Origin: Clostridia bacterium
Lineage (GTDB): Bacteria; Bacillota; Clostridia; Saccharofermentanales; UBA5734
Length of the DNA stretch: 11,677 nucleotides
Direction: 5' to 3'
NCBI GenBank assembly: GCA_018056585.1
Contig: JAGPFK010000016.1
Coordinates: 1 to 11,677 of the forward strand
In this document: piece by piece, positions 1 through 6,997 of the stretch
Position numbering within the stretch: position 1 is the first letter of the stretch
How the letters are laid out: each line of letters begins with the position of its first letter
Made by a program: the position numbers and the translations under genes
The notes under the pieces: model-generated
Told to the model about the DNA's origin: nothing
The model's input: the letters and a program-made list of their open reading frames with translations, nothing else
Databases searched by the model: none

Positions 1-2427
1 GGTCAAGGTGCCGCGGAAAGTCATTTCGACCGGCAGCCCCCCCGCGGAAATCACAATCACAATCTCATCATCCTTAAAGGTGAGTGTTCCTGTCGCGATC
101 TCGTCTGTCACCTTGATAAAATCAGTACTTGAGTTCAGATGCTGCAGTCTGACCTGAATCGGCTGGGCTGTCTCTTCAGGTGCCAGCACATCCAGTTTGC
201 AGTCGATAACAGTCCCTTCTATGGAAATCGAAATTTCATCAGTGACTTCTGTTTCGAAAATCTGAGCAAAGAACCGGGCTGCGATATTGATAATTTTGTT
301 TAATAGGGTATCGATCATGCCAGCCTCTTCAATCGTATAACGCAACTGCCAGGTTCCGAAAAGATCCAGTGCTTCAACGGGCGAATTCGCTTCCCCAACC
401 GTCTTATTCGTTTTTTTATCGATCAGGGTCAATGTCAGGGCATAATGGCCATCTTTTTCATAAGCATAGCGAATAACCGGCTCATTGGTTACAATCGGGT
501 CTTTTCCGTCACCAAAATCCCACCTGTATTCTGCTTCGGCCGGTCCTCCTTTGACTTTCGCAGAAAAAACGGACTCTTGCCCGCACAATACGCGGGGCGG
601 ATGATCCAACACGATGTCGGCCTGATTTTCATATTCAATCCGGACGCGTTTAAAATCAGTATATTCTTCTGTCGCCGAACCTGCTCCCTCTTGATGCATG
701 ATTAAGAAGCCAAGGTTTAGGACACCCGTTTTATTAAGGGTGAAATCAACTTCTTCCTGCGTTCTTACGGACTGGCTACCCTGCAATTCCGGAGGATACC
801 CTTCAAAAACAGTCACCGTCATGCCGCCACTGAAAGAAGTCGAAAAACGCAGCCTCAATTTCCCCTTAAGATTCTTGCCGGCTTTTTCGGTGTCTTCTGA
901 CGTCAGCTTAAGCTCATCTTTCAACGTGACCCATTTTTCTTTTCCTGTTTTGGGGTCGACTGATGAGAGATATTCAATCTGATAATCAGGAAAAAGATCT
1001 TGGCCGATTTGGCCTTTCAGCATGTCTTTGTAACGCTCTTGTATCAGATCGTAGTCGATCAATGATGTTTTGGCCAGATACCAGGTTTTTGTGTAAAGGA
1101 AACTTGCACCGGAAGCAATATCCTGCGCATTGGCCCCCGAGCTGTATGGCATAAATGTTCCTTCCGGGTCATAGACAATAAATCGATCGCTTTGTCCTGG
1201 ATAATTGGGATCTGCCACATAAATCCGGCAGTTTTCAATCCGATAGGCGATCACGGCATGAGATCCGGATATTGTTGTTCCGCCGGATGATTGTAAGCCG
1301 CTGATACAAACAAATTGCGGTTCGCCGGTCAACTGCATGGCAAAAGCAAAAGCGGCAAAAGTGTAGGGATCTCTGCCCTTGCCTGCGTACATTTGCAATT
1401 TTCGGCTGTAGGAGTCCCATGCCAGTTCTTTTTGGATAACCGAAGCAAAGCGCCAGCCCCAAGAATCATCGAAATCAAAAGATGGGGTTTTGAATTCAGA
1501 CAGATTATTGTCAAAACGGCCATAAAGGTGCGGCTCACCTTGTTCCTGGCAGATATTCGTATCGTAAAACATCGCGGTCAGGCTTTGCCCGGCACAGTGT
1601 CCGTCAGGGCAGATCGAAGAACCACGATTTTCAAATTGCCAGTCATCAAGACCGGGACGAAAAGAAGTGTCGGCAGAGAGTTGCATCAGGGACGAAAGAT
1701 CGGTTGAAGCTACAACCAGATCCGAAAAATGACACGTCACCAGCGTGATATGATCTTCGTTCAGCTCCGAAAAGGGGATGCCTTCCAGTGCACCGGTCTT
1801 GCTGTTGTAATAAAAGCCCATTGCGAACCGGCCTTCTTCCAGATGGATCGGAATGGTCAGTGTCATGGGTTCTTTTGAAAAAGCATGATGATTATCGATC
1901 GAAATAACAGGGGTAAGCAGTTCCACTTCCTTGCCCAGTTGATGCGACGTGACCGGACGGGCTGTAATTTTAAATGTCTGTGTCTTTTCGTAAGCTCCGG
2001 CCGGTACTTCAAGGCACATTCCATCCAGCTCATCTCCCGGATTGTCAACCGTCAATGTTCCGCCGTCCTTGCCCAGGCTCGCCTTCGCCAGTGTGTAACT
2101 TCTCCCGCTTTCGATCACATCACTCCGTCGTAAGAGAGAAAATGCAGACACAGCCGACGCGACGACCAGTACAACAATCAAAAAGGCAATCAGACAGCCA
2201 TGTTTCTTTTTCGGGCGGCGAGGTTTCCCGGCTGATGCGGCCATCCTGTAATCAGGGGTCACGGATTGCCAGTAAGGCAAGGCCTGCTGTAAAGTCATCC
2301 ATCCTCCGCCGGCCATTTGAAACAGATCTTCTGGCAGCAGCTGGCTGTTCTTGTTCATTTCCAACAGTTGCCATTCCTCGTAGGGGCCATATTGCTGCCC
2401 GCCACGACCAATATACCATGCTGACAT
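1..2427 (-). CDS. Membrane-anchored multidomain protein: GYF_2-like, TM, ZU5-like, C39/papain-like peptidase, PKD (partial)
   Basis: The frame is open from ATG 2427 to the left edge: 809 codons visible, C-terminus missing. Residues 4-53 (WYIGRGGQQYGPY start) resemble GYF_2/DUF4339 domains, which are usually cytoplasmic peptide-binding modules. A basic RRPKKKH stretch (70-76) precedes one membrane helix (about 77-99), so the N-terminus should be inside and the rest outside. Residues about 110-240 look ZU5-like (GKDGG near 119-123, a VPAGAY strand, a closing CHFSDL). Residues about 250-430 resemble papain/C39-like cysteine peptidases: GHCAGQS with C278, HAVIAY with H390, and ADPNYPG with D406. 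A PKD domain follows, with WDFGDG at 636-641. A FGTWQL strand at 690 opens another beta domain that may be lipocalin-like. I know no named gene with this order. A secreted peptidase, sensor or adhesin role is inference. ATG 2472 is an alternative start but lies almost at the predicted transcription start. Confidence 0.85.
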   Translation of the reverse strand, partial: MSAWYIGRGGQQYGPYEEWQLLEMNKNSQLLPEDLFQMAGGGWMTLQQALPYWQSVTPDYRMAASAGKPRRPKKKHGCLIAFLIVVLVVASAVSAFSLLRRSDVIESGRSYTLAKASLGKDGGTLTVDNPGDELDGMCLEVPAGAYEKTQTFKITARPVTSHQLGKEVELLTPVISIDNHHAFSKEPMTLTIPIHLEEGRFAMGFYYNSKTGALEGIPFSELNEDHITLVTCHFSDLVVASTDLSSLMQLSADTSFRPGLDDWQFENRGSSICPDGHCAGQSLTAMFYDTNICQEQGEPHLYGRFDNNLSEFKTPSFDFDDSWGWRFASVIQKELAWDSYSRKLQMYAGKGRDPYTFAAFAFAMQLTGEPQFVCISGLQSSGGTTISGSHAVIAYRIENCRIYVADPNYPGQSDRFIVYDPEGTFMPYSSGANAQDIASGASFLYTKTWYLAKTSLIDYDLIQERYKDMLKGQIGQDLFPDYQIEYLSSVDPKTGKEKWVTLKDELKLTSEDTEKAGKNLKGKLRLRFSTSFSGGMTVTVFEGYPPELQGSQSVRTQEEVDFTLNKTGVLNLGFLIMHQEGAGSATEEYTDFKRVRIEYENQADIVLDHPPRVLCGQESVFSAKVKGGPAEAEYRWDFGDGKDPIVTNEPVIRYAYEKDGHYALTLTLIDKKTNKTVGEANSPVEALDLFGTWQLRYTIEEAGMIDTLLNKIINIAARFFAQIFETEVTDEISISIEGTVIDCKLDVLAPEETAQPIQVRLQHLNSSTDFIKVTDEIATGTLTFKDDEIVIVISAGGLPVEMTFRGTLT

Positions 2428-2434
2428 GGGCCCA

Positions 2435-2440
2435 CCCTCT
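2435..2440 (-). promoter_or_regulatory. Ribosome binding site that decides the start at 2427
   Basis: On the minus strand AGAGGG lies 8 bases before ATG 2427. The in-frame ATG at 2472 has no purine-rich site in front of it and sits about 5 bases after the expected transcription start. The downstream ATG is therefore the better choice, and the GYF_2-like domain begins three residues after it. Confidence 0.6.
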
Positions 2441-2483
2441 TTCCCGCTTTGGTTGCCCTTTTCATTATTCATATCACAAAATA

Positions 2484-2492
2484 ATTATAGCA
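2484..2492 (-). promoter_or_regulatory. Extended -10 promoter for the membrane-anchored multidomain gene
   Basis: The minus strand reads TGCTATAAT, a perfect extended -10 element (TGnTATAAT). No good -35 hexamer is visible at 16-18 bases upstream, which extended -10 promoters tolerate. The predicted start of transcription is near 2477, giving a leader of about 50 nt to ATG 2427. The promoter lies in the 109-base gap after the oxidoreductase pair, so the multidomain gene probably has its own transcript. Confidence 0.6.
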
Positions 2493-2536
2493 TTTTTCTT
2501 AGCAAAGACGAGTAATCACCCTCGTTGATCAGATCA

Positions 2537-3547
2537 TCACTCAAAAGGAAACAAAAGGCCTATTTCCTTTCGTATAGCATCCAGCAGATCCATCACATCG
2601 ATTGTTTGCTGCCAACTCATGAGCGGACTTTCCAATAATCCCTCGTCAAGGCAACGCATCACTTCTTCTGCTTCATAATTAAAACCGGTCCCGCCTTCCA
2701 CCAAACAGGGATCCGTGATCACCTCATTTGGCCATTCATCATCCCGGCTGTGAATCATGGCCTTTTCCGGGTGATAAAACTCCGGTATTTCGATCATCGC
2801 TCGTTCACAATAGAGTGTCGCCGTTAAACGGGTCTCCTGGATGATGCTGGACCTGAGAACAGCCATAGACCCATCTGAATATTGAAACAAACAGGCTGTC
2901 ATTCCGTCAACACCTGTTTCAACCGGCGTGGACAAAGCCTTCATCTGACAAGGTTTTTCACCCTTCATCCAGGTCGCATAAGACACACAATAAACGCCGA
3001 CATCCAGAAGGCTGCCGCCTGCCAGATGCGGCGCGTATAAACGATTTTCCGTATCGGTTACTTTCTTTTCTGAAAAACGGCCAAAGCCAAAATCCGCCTC
3101 AATAAGGGTCAAAGGACCAAACACACCGCTATCAACAATTTTCTTAACCTGACGGTTAACCGGGAAAAAACGCGTCCACATCGCTTCCATAAAAAATTGT
3201 TTTTGCGTGCGGGCTTCTTGTATCATCTGACGGGCCTGTCTGCCGTTGACGGCAGCCGGCTTTTCGCACAGAACAGCTTTTCCGGCTGTCAGAGCCTGTC
3301 GTGTCAGTTCACAGTGAAAGGGGTGTGGTGTCGCAACATAGACAACATCGACATCCGGATCCTGCATCACCTCTTCATATGAACCATAGGCATGCAAAAA
3401 TCCGTATTGCGAAGCAAAGTCTTCTGCCCGATGAGATGAACGGGACCCAACTGCAGAAAGTCTTGCTCTCCGACAACGCGACAAATCGGTCAGGAAACGA
3501 TGGGCAATCCGCCCTGTACCAAGAATACCCCAGCCATATTCTTTCAT
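2537..3547 (-). CDS. Gfo/Idh/MocA-family NAD(P)-dependent oxidoreductase, dihydrodiol/xylose dehydrogenase-like
   Basis: A complete 336-residue protein of usual family length. The N-terminal Rossmann fold shows GILGTGRIA (7-15) for NAD(P) binding. The family EKP motif is at 95-97, with K96 the usual catalytic lysine. The C-terminal alpha/beta substrate domain carries MEAMWTRFFP (about 120-129) and GGSLLDVGVY (177-186). These last two motifs are typical of the branch containing dimeric dihydrodiol dehydrogenase and NADP D-xylose 1-dehydrogenase, so oxidation of a sugar or sugar-like hydroxyl is likely; the substrate cannot be read from sequence. AGGAG lies 8 bases before the ATG. It is the second gene of a two-gene unit, 35 bases after the other oxidoreductase. 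No signal peptide is visible, so it should be cytoplasmic. Confidence 0.9.
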   Translation of the reverse strand: MKEYGWGILGTGRIAHRFLTDLSRCRRARLSAVGSRSSHRAEDFASQYGFLHAYGSYEEVMQDPDVDVVYVATPHPFHCELTRQALTAGKAVLCEKPAAVNGRQARQMIQEARTQKQFFMEAMWTRFFPVNRQVKKIVDSGVFGPLTLIEADFGFGRFSEKKVTDTENRLYAPHLAGGSLLDVGVYCVSYATWMKGEKPCQMKALSTPVETGVDGMTACLFQYSDGSMAVLRSSIIQETRLTATLYCERAMIEIPEFYHPEKAMIHSRDDEWPNEVITDPCLVEGGTGFNYEAEEVMRCLDEGLLESPLMSWQQTIDVMDLLDAIRKEIGLLFPFE

Positions 3548-3582
3548 ACGGCATACTCCTCTTCAATCTGACGTTTGGCTGT

Positions 3583-4734
3583 TCATATTTCCGGGATCAC
3601 CACTTCGATTTCCCGGCCCAGTTCGGCAGACCTGGCAATACCATCAATGATGGCTTGATTGATGAGAATCTGACTGCTGGGAACAGGAGCTTTACCATGG
3701 GTCAGAATCGCATCAAGAAAAGAACGGATCTTTCGATCAAACAGATCAGGCCCTTTACTTTCAATAAGAGGGATAACCGTTTCAACCTGGCTTCCGGCCA
3801 CATCATGGTAGAGTGTCATCGGGCCGCCGACTGTCCCATTCCAACATTCGGTTGATGGAATGCGCAGGCCGCCTTTTCTGCCCAGTATAATGGTATCGCC
3901 AGGCGTATCAAGGTGCATAGCCCAGGAGATGCGAAAGTCAAGAATGATACCACCCTCCAGGCGGATGAAAGCAGCCGCAAAATCATCAACATCAAAACGG
4001 GCTGCGTTTTCAGGCAAAGCATAGTCTGGGTTTTTTCCAAAAAAATCAGAAGTATAGCCGGTAATCGTTAAAGGCTTGGGATAACCAATGGCATGAAGAA
4101 CCATATCCAATGAATAACAGCCAATATCACCCAGTGCCCCTATACCTGCTGTCTTTTTTTCAATAAATGTGCCGTTTGGAATCCCTCTTCTCCGACCGCC
4201 GCCTGTCTGAATATAATAAACATCACCCAAAGCACCGGAATCAACGATTTTTTTAATCATTTGCATGTTGGCGTCGAAGCGGGGCTGAAATCCAATTGAC
4301 AAAATCCGGCCACTGTTTTTCTCAGCCCGAACCATGGCCACTGCTTCATCCAATGTAACGCTCATCGGTTTTTCCAGAAGAACATGGACACCTTTATTCA
4401 GCGCATCAACGGTGCACTCCGCGTGTGTTGCATTGTAGGTGCAGATGCTGACGGCATCCAGCTTTTCTGCTTCGAGCATGGCTTTGTGATCAGTATAGCA
4501 ACGAACATTCTCGACATTCCAGTCCGTGAAAAATTTTTCTGCTTTCCCCGGGATCAGATCGGCGCCCGCTACTATCTCCACATCTGACATGCGCTTATAG
4601 GATTGAATGTGCGCCCTGGCAATCCGGCCGGTCCCTATGATGCCAACTTTCAGTTTTTGAGCAGTATCAGTAAGTGTTTTCTCGCTTTCTTCCTTTTGAT
4701 GCTGCGTTAGAATATCGTCTTTTACTTTCATCAT
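3583..4734 (-). CDS. Gfo/Idh/MocA-family NAD(P)-dependent oxidoreductase
   Basis: A complete 383-residue protein. Rossmann motif GIIGTGRIA lies at 31-39 and EKP at 121-123 (K122 the expected catalytic lysine). The substrate domain shows RRRGIP (181-186) and GIGALGDIGCYSLD (197-210). The last is the family's GGxxxDxGxHxxD region, with tyrosine (Y207) where many members have histidine. It is only distantly similar to its downstream neighbour, so the two are not a recent duplication. It has about 28 charged residues before the fold, which is unusual; no closer in-frame ATG exists that would remove them. AAGGG lies 7 bases before the first ATG; the second codon is also ATG. It is the first gene of the pair and is probably cytoplasmic. 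The substrate, likely a sugar or polyol, is unknown. Confidence 0.9.
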   Translation of the reverse strand: MMKVKDDILTQHQKEESEKTLTDTAQKLKVGIIGTGRIARAHIQSYKRMSDVEIVAGADLIPGKAEKFFTDWNVENVRCYTDHKAMLEAEKLDAVSICTYNATHAECTVDALNKGVHVLLEKPMSVTLDEAVAMVRAEKNSGRILSIGFQPRFDANMQMIKKIVDSGALGDVYYIQTGGGRRRGIPNGTFIEKKTAGIGALGDIGCYSLDMVLHAIGYPKPLTITGYTSDFFGKNPDYALPENAARFDVDDFAAAFIRLEGGIILDFRISWAMHLDTPGDTIILGRKGGLRIPSTECWNGTVGGPMTLYHDVAGSQVETVIPLIESKGPDLFDRKIRSFLDAILTHGKAPVPSSQILINQAIIDGIARSAELGREIEVVIPEI

Positions 4735-4772
4735 CCGAGTGCCCTTTTTGCCTTTCGAAGTATTTTAAATCA

Positions 4773-4778
4773 ATTATA
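4773..4778 (-). promoter_or_regulatory. Probable -10 element for the oxidoreductase pair
   Basis: The minus strand carries a perfect TATAAT, placing the transcription start near 4766 and giving a leader of about 32 nt to ATG 4734. There is no convincing -35 hexamer at 17 bases. It lies in the 211-base divergent region shared with the acetyltransferase gene. Confidence 0.5.
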
Positions 4779-4862
4779 CACCATGCCGTGTGAAGACCTC
4801 TGTTTTTTGATGTGTATAAACAATTTTGCACTCATTAATCGAGAACAATAGCTTTGTGAACA

Positions 4863-4871
4863 TGGTAAAAT
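4863..4871 (+). promoter_or_regulatory. Probable extended -10 promoter for the acetyltransferase gene
   Basis: TGGTAAAAT is an extended -10 element (TGn + TAAAAT). The expected transcription start near 4878 leaves a leader of about 68 nt before ATG 4946. No good -35 is visible. An 11-base palindrome (AACCATTGGTT, 4879-4889) follows directly at the start site. Confidence 0.45.
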
Positions 4872-4945
4872 AGAAATGAACCATTGGTTTGCCCCGGTTT
4901 TTTACCGTGATGTTTTATACACCCAATATTGAGGAGGTTATTGTC

Positions 4946-6118
4946 ATGGAAGATGTAACTGTTGTCCGCTTGACGGCAGACGATTATGATGCGGCTATGG
5001 ACTTCCTTAATCTTGTCTTTAGCCAGGCTGGCAGGCCTCATGATTTTGAAAAAATACTGCCGAAAATGTGGGTCATGGATGATGAACATATGGGAAAGCA
5101 TCTGGCCATCAAAGAAAAGGGCCGGATTCAGGCTATTTTAGGTGTTTACCCGCTCAAAACCATCATTAATGGCCAAACTTTCATGTTCTCAACTGTTGGG
5201 AATGTCGCGACACATATCAAGTACAGAAGCCGCGGCTACATGACACGTCTGCTTGATGAAGCCATGCTTGAACTGGACCGCATCGGAGCTGACGCGGCTC
5301 GTCTGGAGGGGTTGCGTCAGCGGTACAATCGATATGGATTTGAAAAAAGTGGTTCCTTATATTCCTATACTTTAAGTGCCCGCAATATCCGCGCCTGTTT
5401 CGGGGATTTGCTTTCAGATGATATTCGCTTTGCGCAAATACATGCCGAAGACACCCCTCTTCTCAAGCAGGCCTGGGAGTTATTTTATTGCCGGGAGATG
5501 GCCGTTGACCGAAACAATCTGAATGACTTTTTCCTCACTTTACTGGCCTGGCAGAATCAACCCTGGGCGGCTTTTGATCCTGATGGTCACATGATTGGCT
5601 ATTTATGCGCATCCAGCAACTTCACTGAACTTGCAGAGCAAGTCGCTGACAATACACAGCATCTGGTTGAAATGCTCTGCGCCTGGGTTATGCAGCATCA
5701 GTTGGATTCTATTACGTTTAGTTTGGCTCCCTGGGAATTGTCCGCCAGCCGAACATTCAATCGGATTTGTGAACAATTTTTCATTTTACCGGCCAGCCAG
5801 TTTTTGATTCGGAATTTCGCCGGATTAACGGACGCCTTGCTTGCCATTCAGGCGAGACTTTTATCTCTGCCACCTGGCGAAGTGGTTCTTTCCATCGATG
5901 ACTATGGCAGCATTGCACTGCAAGTCGAAGGGAAAAAAGGGCGCTGCATCAAAACCCAAGAAGAGGGGGAACTGCAAATGGATCGGCTGACGGCAACCCG
6001 CTTGCTTTTTGGCCCTATGCCGCCGTCCACCGTGATTCAGCTGCCTGATTCTATTGCCCCCTTGCTGAATGCCTGGTTACCCTTGCCGTTGTCATGGAGT
6101 GGACAAGATCGGGTGTGA
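4946..6118 (+). CDS. GNAT-family N-acetyltransferase, Eis-like
   Basis: A complete 390-residue protein. The N-terminal half has the GNAT acetyl-CoA site: VGNVATHIKYRSRGYMTRLL at 84-103, where RSRGY supplies the pyrophosphate-binding loop. RYNRYGFEKSG (126-136) is the usual closing strand (fY.r.GFe..g). The total length and the C-terminal region, with a second GNAT-like part and an SCP2-like end, match the Eis-type architecture of about 400 residues. Such enzymes acetylate amines using acetyl-CoA; Eis itself acts on aminoglycosides and proteins, but the acceptor here is unknown and resistance should not be assumed. The start is set by GAGGAGG (4931-4937), 8 bases before ATG 4946. An upstream in-frame ATG at 4889 lacks a ribosome site and would add 19 residues unlike the family. 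It is a single gene, divergent from the oxidoreductase pair, and cytoplasmic. Confidence 0.85.
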   Translation: MEDVTVVRLTADDYDAAMDFLNLVFSQAGRPHDFEKILPKMWVMDDEHMGKHLAIKEKGRIQAILGVYPLKTIINGQTFMFSTVGNVATHIKYRSRGYMTRLLDEAMLELDRIGADAARLEGLRQRYNRYGFEKSGSLYSYTLSARNIRACFGDLLSDDIRFAQIHAEDTPLLKQAWELFYCREMAVDRNNLNDFFLTLLAWQNQPWAAFDPDGHMIGYLCASSNFTELAEQVADNTQHLVEMLCAWVMQHQLDSITFSLAPWELSASRTFNRICEQFFILPASQFLIRNFAGLTDALLAIQARLLSLPPGEVVLSIDDYGSIALQVEGKKGRCIKTQEEGELQMDRLTATRLLFGPMPPSTVIQLPDSIAPLLNAWLPLPLSWSGQDRV

Positions 6119-6167
6119 TTCGGCAGCCGATAAAAATACAAATGGTAAGTATTCGTGAATATGACCA

Positions 6168-6196
6168 TTGGAAACCGGGGTGAAAAATGGTAAAAT
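6168..6196 (+). promoter_or_regulatory. Sigma-A-type promoter for the CarD-family gene
   Basis: TTGGAA (6168-6173), a 17-base spacer and TAAAAT (6191-6196), with TG at 6188-6189 making an extended -10. Transcription should begin near 6203, leaving an unusually long leader of about 180 nt before ATG 6383. Confidence 0.6.
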
Positions 6197-6275
6197 TAAA
6201 TAATGAATCATAATTTGAAGGCAATAACACAGCTTTTTGTCTGTTGAATAGGCCTTGTTTATGAATATAGATCTC

Positions 6276-6361
6276 ACAGGTCGTACCTTTTATTGGATTT
6301 TGAACGGAATACAAACAGGCCGAAAGATCGGGCGGTCTGTTTGAGGCTCATAGCGACCTGT
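6276..6361 (+). promoter_or_regulatory. Structured 5' leader of the CarD-family gene (nested inverted repeats)
   Basis: ACAGGTCG (6276-6283) is perfectly complementary to CGACCTGT (6354-6361). Enclosed between them, CAAACAG (6312-6318) pairs with CTGTTTG (6337-6343). Inside that, CCGA (6320-6323) pairs with TCGG (6328-6331) across an AAGA loop. The outer 3' arm ends about 10 bases before the GAGGAG ribosome site (6373-6378). The pairing is seen in the sequence; a regulatory role is inference. I do not recognise a known riboswitch or a T-box. Confidence 0.4.
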
Positions 6362-6382
6362 TTTGAAGAATCGAGGAGAAGA

Positions 6383-6880
6383 ATGTTTCAAATCAATGAT
6401 TATGTGGTACTCGGCTCAACAGGTGTTTGCCAAGTTGTTGATATCTGTAAAAGCCGGTCAGAAGATGGATTGGATCGCACGTACTACGTCCTGAATCCCG
6501 TTCACGCTCAGGGGCTGGTTATTAATATGCCGACAGATAACCAAGCCATTGTCATGCGCCGGATTATGACCAGGGATGAGCTTGATGAATTATTAAGCTT
6601 GATTCCTGGTATCGAAAGCGAGTGGATTCGTCATGGTAATTTACGGCGATCCATGTTTACTGAGGTGTTGCAATCGGGTGACCAGAAGAAATTAATTTGG
6701 ATGATCAAGACACTTTATATCCGTCGGGCCAATCTTGAAAAAAATGGGAAAAAACTGTCCAGCTTAGATGCAGAGGCGTTAAAGTCAGCAGAAAAGATGC
6801 TGTTTTATGAGCTTGCGCTCGTTCTGGGAATCGATCCTGAAGAAGTCCCGCCTTTTATTGAAAAACAAATTGGTTTATAA
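6383..6880 (+). CDS. CarD/CdnL-family transcriptional regulator
   Basis: A complete 165-residue protein, the normal size for the family. Residues 1-60 form the CarD_CdnL_TRCF RNA polymerase-interacting domain: MFQINDYVVLGSTGVCQVVD is the clostridial-type version of the F.vGDyVvYg..GV..V.. signature, followed by YYVLNP and the turn before MRRIMTRDEL. The rest is a helical domain that, in CdnL/CarD proteins, contacts DNA at the upstream edge of the transcription bubble. The family binds the RNA polymerase beta subunit and modulates open-complex stability, often at ribosomal RNA promoters. Which promoters it controls here is unknown. GAGGAG lies 4 bases before ATG 6383. An in-frame extension back to 6293 has no ribosome site and would overlap the folded leader, so it is rejected. 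It appears monocistronic. Confidence 0.9.
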   Translation: MFQINDYVVLGSTGVCQVVDICKSRSEDGLDRTYYVLNPVHAQGLVINMPTDNQAIVMRRIMTRDELDELLSLIPGIESEWIRHGNLRRSMFTEVLQSGDQKKLIWMIKTLYIRRANLEKNGKKLSSLDAEALKSAEKMLFYELALVLGIDPEEVPPFIEKQIGL

Positions 6881-6915
6881 ACAGTCTGAAAACGAGTGTT
6901 TTTAACCCGCGCCAG

Positions 6916-6944
6916 TTGACGATCTGATTGGTGAAAGTTAAGAT
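6916..6944 (+). promoter_or_regulatory. Sigma-A-type promoter for the DUF4234-DUF2752 pair
   Basis: TTGACG (6916-6921), a 17-base spacer and TAAGAT (6939-6944), each one base or so from consensus. The expected start of transcription is near 6951, about 47 bases before ATG 6998. It implies that the two small membrane protein genes are transcribed independently of the CarD gene. Confidence 0.6.
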
Positions 6945-6997
6945 AGAGGCAACGATTAGTCGCTTGTGCTTTTACAGGTCTGTCATCAGGAGGTTGT

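Noticed and set aside
1315..1707. Plus-strand open frame of 130 codons
   Set aside because: It lies inside the minus-strand multidomain gene, has no ribosome site and no recognisable motif; the opposite frame shows continuous domain structure.
2508..2525. Hairpin ACGAG / CTCGT after the oxidoreductase pair as a terminator
   Set aside because: Only five base pairs around an eight-base loop and no T-run follows; it also overlaps the upstream part of the next promoter.
1974..2528. Plus-strand open frame of 184 codons crossing the start of the multidomain gene
   Set aside because: It covers the promoter, ribosome site and the GYF_2-like and membrane segments of the minus-strand gene, and its protein is low-complexity and rich in Arg, Ser and Pro like an antisense shadow.
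3301..3855. Plus-strand open frame spanning both oxidoreductase genes
   Set aside because: It is antisense to two clear Gfo/Idh/MocA genes and has no family resemblance.
4889..4945. Upstream ATG at 4889 as the acetyltransferase start
   Set aside because: No ribosome site precedes it, while GAGGAGG is placed ideally before ATG 4946.
6119..6140. TCGG-CAG-CCGA hairpin after the acetyltransferase gene as a terminator
   Set aside because: Four base pairs, three-base loop and an A-rich rather than T-rich tail.
6889..6904. AAAAC-GAGT-GTTTT hairpin after the CarD gene as a terminator
   Set aside because: The stem is five mostly A-T pairs and too weak to support a call, although a short T-run is present.
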